Source: Syngnathus acus (lineage: Eukaryota; Chordata; Actinopteri; Syngnathiformes; Syngnathidae). Taken from it: a DNA stretch of 64,000 bases. The stretch spans positions 11,833,976 through 11,897,975 of the forward strand of contig NC_051089.1 in assembly GCF_901709675.1 (NCBI RefSeq), read 5' to 3'. The notes beneath the pieces were generated by a model. That model was not told the DNA's origin, did no database searches, and saw only the letters and a list, made by a program, of their open reading frames with translations. Shown piece after piece: positions 59,726 through 64,000 of this stretch; the first letter of the stretch is position 1, and every line of letters starts with the position of its first letter. A program made the translations under genes and the position numbers.

Positions 59726-61843
59726 ACTACTTGCTAAACATATGCTCCTGCAAAAATCAATTGCGTACAAGCACTGAAAGGGCCCTCCTCTGCAACTCTG
59801 CATTCAAACCTTACACCCTCACTATTTTCCACAGGTAAGATGTTTCGAGTCAATTTCAAACCAAGCCAGTATAAACTATGCGGAAATAACTGTGCTATCT
59901 ATCAAATTATGAACTAAAAGTCTTTTGCAAATGCATTAAAAGCCGCTAATCCCAATTATCGGCCAGGACCATTCCCACAGCACCACAGCCTCTCTTATTA
60001 CCAACATCGGGTCGACTACGTGCAGAGATGCTCCACGCTGGACCTTATTAGAGCTTTCAATCTACGCAAACTGTGGTACTTTTACAAAAGCATTGAATTT
60101 TAAATATGTTCCTTTTGTGTGTATATCTGGGTCACTTTAGACAATCCTCTAATATCAGAGTGGCATTGAGCAATTATTATTGTCAAATGCCAAATGGAAT
60201 GTAAGGGTTAAACAATCCTTTTCTAACTTCTACTTGCTTGACTGTTGGATTAGTCAAATGGAAACTACTTTTTTTTCTACACACCTCCAACTGCAAATGG
60301 TTTCTTTTACACCTTCTGTTACGAGTGGTTTTTTTATGTTCACATAAAGGCCAACATGGTTTTGGTATTTCATACAAATGTAACATTTGGTCTGGCACAT
60401 TTGGTCTCAGTTCATCTCGCTCGAACTGAGGAGTACCATGGAACAGTTGCTCTGATGAAAAGCGCAGTTTTTAATAATACGGTTTCTCGCTGGTCTCTTC
60501 CCGCGTGAGGGTGAGCAGCTGTGTTTCAGGATGTCGCCCTGCAGGTGCAAAGCCTACACACACTATGAACAGGAAATTACACCTTACCTGAGCCAGCACT
60601 CACCTGCGCTCCATCTTGACTCAGAGCCCGCAGCACGGCAGGGACGGACTTCCTTTCTTCACCCTCTTTTCATCTTTGACTTTCTTTATATCTTTACAGT
60701 TTTTAATCAATCTCTGCACATCTCTTCAGGCATGTTTTGTTTGAGTCAGCGTTTGTGTTTTGCATAAACAAACTCAGAAATACATGCCTCCTAGTGTTTG
60801 GATATGTGTGGTTTTCTATATTGCAATAACCGAGGAGCTGCGTGGAGTCTTTCCTTCGCTGCGGGAGGGAGCAAGCATGCCAGGATACAATTTCAAAACA
60901 AAAAAGAAACCAATTTAAATATTTAGAGGTCATGAACAAAATAGAATTCAACGAGACAGCAGAAGATAATCCAAGACAATGGAAAAAAACATGTTGATGT
61001 TTTTATCCCATAAGAGGAAATTGCCTTTCACATGTATAAATTTGCATGTGTATTAAACCAAACCAATCATTTTCTTTACAAAAATTCTGAGGTGTGTGAG
61101 GAGACTAATTCAAATGAATGTGGTTGACGTTTATGCAGAGAATCTCGCAAAACTGCTGGGTTTGTGGAAGACATTTTTTCACAGATAGTATGTATGAAAT
61201 TGTGATTGGGCTATCGTTGAGTAATTTATAGCAAAGCAATGGCTAGCCTGTGAGCTAACATCAGGTCTCCAGTGCACTATCCATTTCACCACAGAGAGTG
61301 TGTCTGTGCCTTTAATCCGAGCAATAATTCAATCAGATTAGCCCGTGTTCTCAATCACTCTGCCTTGCTCAAATGACATGCAAAGATTTCTTAATGGTGC
61401 CAATGAAGGTCACAAAAGCTCCTGCCACCTGGATGTGTGACATCAATCATGGGGAAAAGTTCTATTGTCTCCTTGCAAGAATGGCACCAAACAGAGAATA
61501 AGACCACACATGCAAGACTAAGAGATTTCAGAATGATGAGGTGTTCAAACTGTACTCCCTCACTTGAATTTGGAGCGGTTCAGGGTTCAAGAGCATCTTA
61601 AGAGCATTCATGGAACAGACAACCTCAATTTCCATATATCTATTTTTCATCCACAATGCGATTCAAACAGTTGACCCGCTGGTCCAAAGCAAAGTCCGTT
61701 ATGAACTGAGCCTCTGCCACCGCCAATTATTTCTGCAAAATTTGAGAACTTTTGCAACCTTGGAAAGTTTCCAAGTACAGCAACTGTACAGCTATACAGA
61801 AATGGGAAATATATGCAGATAAAAATGTTTAATTTTAATTTGC
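59726..61843. other. Non-coding stretch, no gene seen
   Basis: Frames of 60-80 aa only. CCGCTAATCCCAATTATCGG near 59942-59961 and neighbouring sequence may extend the preceding block. Confidence 0.5.
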
Positions 61844-61879
61844 CGTGTGTGTTTGTGTATGTGTGTGCGTGCGTGCGTT

Positions 61880-61933
<54 letters not shown>
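61844..61933. repeat. Compound (TG)n-(TA)n-poly(T) microsatellite
   Basis: TG/TGCG units (61844-61885) pass into about 16 TA units (61886-61917) and then a T run. Alternating purine-pyrimidine DNA of this sort can form Z-DNA or cruciforms. Confidence 0.96.
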
Positions 61934-62595
61934 CATTTACTTGTTAATATTAATTTAAGATTTATTTGTGCTGCCCCCTTCGTCTGGACATTCTGTCCAG
62001 TGTGTATTTAACAAGTAAAGTACCATTCACATCTTAAGGCGACCAAGGATGAGCCATATCAGTGTGTCAGCAACCTTTCTCCGCTCTTTCCATGATCAAA
62101 GTCTATACTCAGCACCACCCGCTGCTGCAGGTCCCAACCTCCTGTCCTTCTCACTCCGTGTCAAGGAGAACAAAGGCGAGCAGGGGAGAAGGACATACAG
62201 AGGAGAGAGGAGAAAGTAAGACCAGAGAGGGAGAGAAAAGCATGAGGCCTTGCTGCGGAGGTCATGTTTGATGAGTGCTCGAAATCTCCAATGGATAGAC
62301 ACAGAGAAAAGGTCGGCTCAACACAGCCAAAATAGAAACGGGGAGCTGGGAAGGATGCTTAGAGGGACAGGGGAGGATGAGGAGAAGCATTAGATAAAGT
62401 CAAAATGGGAAATAAAGAAAGGCAGCAAATAAGAGTGAGTAAAGTTAATCTGAGCTGATTTTAAAAAAATAATAATAATAATAAATGAAAAACAGCTAAA
62501 TTAATACCGTAAACATATTAAAATTAAAGAGGAAAAGGAAAACCAATCAAAACAGAATTGGGTGATACCTTACCTGCTAACACATATTTACAGTA
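61934..62595. other. Non-coding stretch, no gene seen
   Basis: Purine-rich near 62160-62440. An (AAT)n patch lies at 62466-62483. Confidence 0.5.
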
Positions 62596-62597
62596 TA

Positions 62598-62972
62598 CCG
62601 TAATTTTCCATGTATAATACGCCCCCATGTATAATACGCACCCTAAAAATGGCATGTCGATGCTGGAAAAAAGCCTGTACCCATGTATAATCTCTCAACG
62701 GGATCACCAATATTTGAGTGATGTTCCAGTTATTTATTATCTTTCTGTGTGTTCACAATTGTCATGGTGATCTTTCTGGTGATTTCTTAAATAGGCTGAA
62801 TGCGATGCGCGATTGACAACAAACAAGAAGAAAGGTGATTTCAAGTTTTATTTCGAGGGAGATTTTCTTAAAAAAAATAAAATAAAAAAATTGTCCCCAT
62901 GTATAATGCGCACCCCAGATTTTAGGGCAATAAATTAGTTAAATTTTGCGCATTATACATGGAAAAAGACGG
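62598..62972 (-). mobile_element. TA-flanked inverted-repeat DNA element, copy 2 (short)
   Basis: TA lies at 62596-62597 and 62973-62974. The left end, CCGTAATTTTCCATGTATAA, is the inverted counterpart of the right end of the copy at 6463-7396, including GGCATGTCGATGCTGG and AAAAAAGCCTGTACCC. The right end carries GCGCACCCCAGATTTTAGGG and TTAGTTAAATTTTGCGCATT, the counterpart of that copy's left end. It is 375 bp against 934 bp, in reverse orientation. One subterminal motif is interrupted near 62692, where the word stops after TGTATAAT. The interior has no transposase and only the T/A tract with TAAGAAAATC clearly shared. Confidence 0.88.
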
Positions 62973-62974
62973 TA

Positions 62975-63555
62975 AATGCCTACTCCCCGATAATCATTTC
63001 CCTATATTTAGTAATAGTCACATCTCTCTCATCTATACATAAAAAATAGAGTATTCACAATATTCTAGTCTACAATACTTCTCGTGTAACAATACCATAT
63101 TAAACAATTATGTATTTGTTAACTGTCAAACTTAACATAATAGAATTACTTGTGTTTTTGAAACATTATTAACCAATTTTTTTACAACGTATATTACTTC
63201 CAACATACTACTTGTATAACATACTATAATGCTTAACACATAACACAAAATTATGATGACAATTTCCTTTGCAAACATATTGTAGTGCCTTCAGTTTCCA
63301 CTCTTTCTGTCTACTGCAATTTTTCCACTACATTTCTTCCCTAATTTCTCTTCAAACCCTGAATCACTGTCTCGGAGAGATAATCATTTTCCAAGGTCAA
63401 AGGGTTTAAGGGAAGACTGTCACAAAAACAATGAAGGGAGGAAAATAAAATAATTTTGGAAATCGACCTCTACTCTAATCAGACACATTGTCTCAGATCT
63501 TAAAACAAATAAACACTTCAAAATAAAATACACACTAACCATCACGCCTGACTCA
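62975..63555. other. Non-coding AT-rich stretch
   Basis: Very AT-rich with no gene seen. Confidence 0.55.
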
Positions 63556-63945
63556 AAGCTGTTGAGATTTGTTGTTTAAAGTATGAATCGCATTTCTCGC
63601 CTTTTGTGGCTCAAGCCATTAAATATGAATTGCAAGTTAAATATACACGCCATAATCAAATTCATTAGCTTACAACACGGGAACCCATCTGTGTGTTCCA
63701 ACATGCAAATATAATGGTTTCATAAGTTAGGTGCACACGTTGATTTGCATACAAATACGTAATGCGGCTCTCCAACAAAGTGCCTGCGTAATTGAATTAG
63801 CTCCGACAGTCTCAGTGGGAAAGTGCTGCCGAAGCAAAATGGGTCCAGCGTTGCAGTGCCCTGCAGGACGAGTAAACACAGTCATAATCAGAGGGGCTTA
63901 CATCATCATGTTTCCTCTGAAGTCATTTGGGAAGAAATAATCAGG
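63556..63945. promoter_or_regulatory. Candidate conserved non-coding block
   Basis: Complex, repeat-free sequence with CCATTAAATATGAATTGC, CCATAATCAAATTCATTAGC, ATGCAAATATAATGG (octamer ATGCAAAT), TTGATTTGCATACAAATACG and GCGTAATTGAATTAGC. POU and homeodomain words are both present. Inference only. Confidence 0.35.
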
Positions 63946-64000
63946 GCTTGGCTTCTCTCTCGTTCAATGTCCCACAGCCGTTGTCACATTTTTGTCTTGT

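Overview
This window looks like a gene-poor stretch of a vertebrate nuclear genome, most likely a ray-finned fish. The evidence is AT-rich sequence with no long open reading frames, long dinucleotide microsatellites, and a transposon mix typical of teleosts: Tc1 and mariner relics, L2/Maui-like LINE relics, tRNA-derived SINEs, hAT tips and TA-flanked MITE-like elements. A percomorph fish fits the SINE types best, but I cannot name a species from sequence alone.

I found no convincing host protein-coding exon, rRNA, functional tRNA, CRISPR array or bacterial-type operon. The longest open frames (202 aa on the minus strand near 21.2-21.9 kb, 155 aa near 6.7 kb, 152 aa near 58.4 kb) show no recognisable domain and are best treated as chance or repeat-derived frames.

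Layout: 0-6.4 kb is non-coding, with a compound CT/CTCG/CTGT microsatellite and candidate regulatory blocks. At 6.46-7.40 kb lies a TA-flanked, pogo-like inverted-repeat element carrying an internally deleted SINE. At 8.33-8.58 kb there is a minus-strand mariner transposase relic. From 8.6 to 29 kb the sequence is mostly single-copy non-coding DNA with homeodomain-motif-rich blocks, a perfect (TC)68 tract at 15.5 kb and an odd TTTAAA-rich repeat at 23.0-23.3 kb. From 29.6 to 38.2 kb there are SINE/LINE tails, a nearly complete tRNA-derived SINE (35.2-35.5 kb) and a hAT-like tip. From 42.2 to 45.1 kb there are a mariner relic and an L2-like reverse-transcriptase relic. A small candidate MITE sits at 48.1-48.3 kb. 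From 54.4 to 56.9 kb there are a Tc1 relic, an L2-like C-terminal relic and a hAT-like tip. From 57 to 64 kb the sequence is mostly non-coding, with an exact-period 72-bp duplication at 58.4 kb and a second, short copy of the TA-flanked element at 62.6-63.0 kb in the opposite orientation.

The most economical reading is an intergenic region or very large intron. Blocks rich in ATTA, TAATTA and octamer-like words look like developmental-enhancer-type conserved non-coding DNA, but that is inference from base patterns, since I have no alignment. All recognised transposon reading frames are broken. I see no strong case for a new multi-gene system. The best leads are the TA-flanked element family, the TTTAAA-rich repeat, the 191-bp candidate MITE, and the regulatory-looking blocks.
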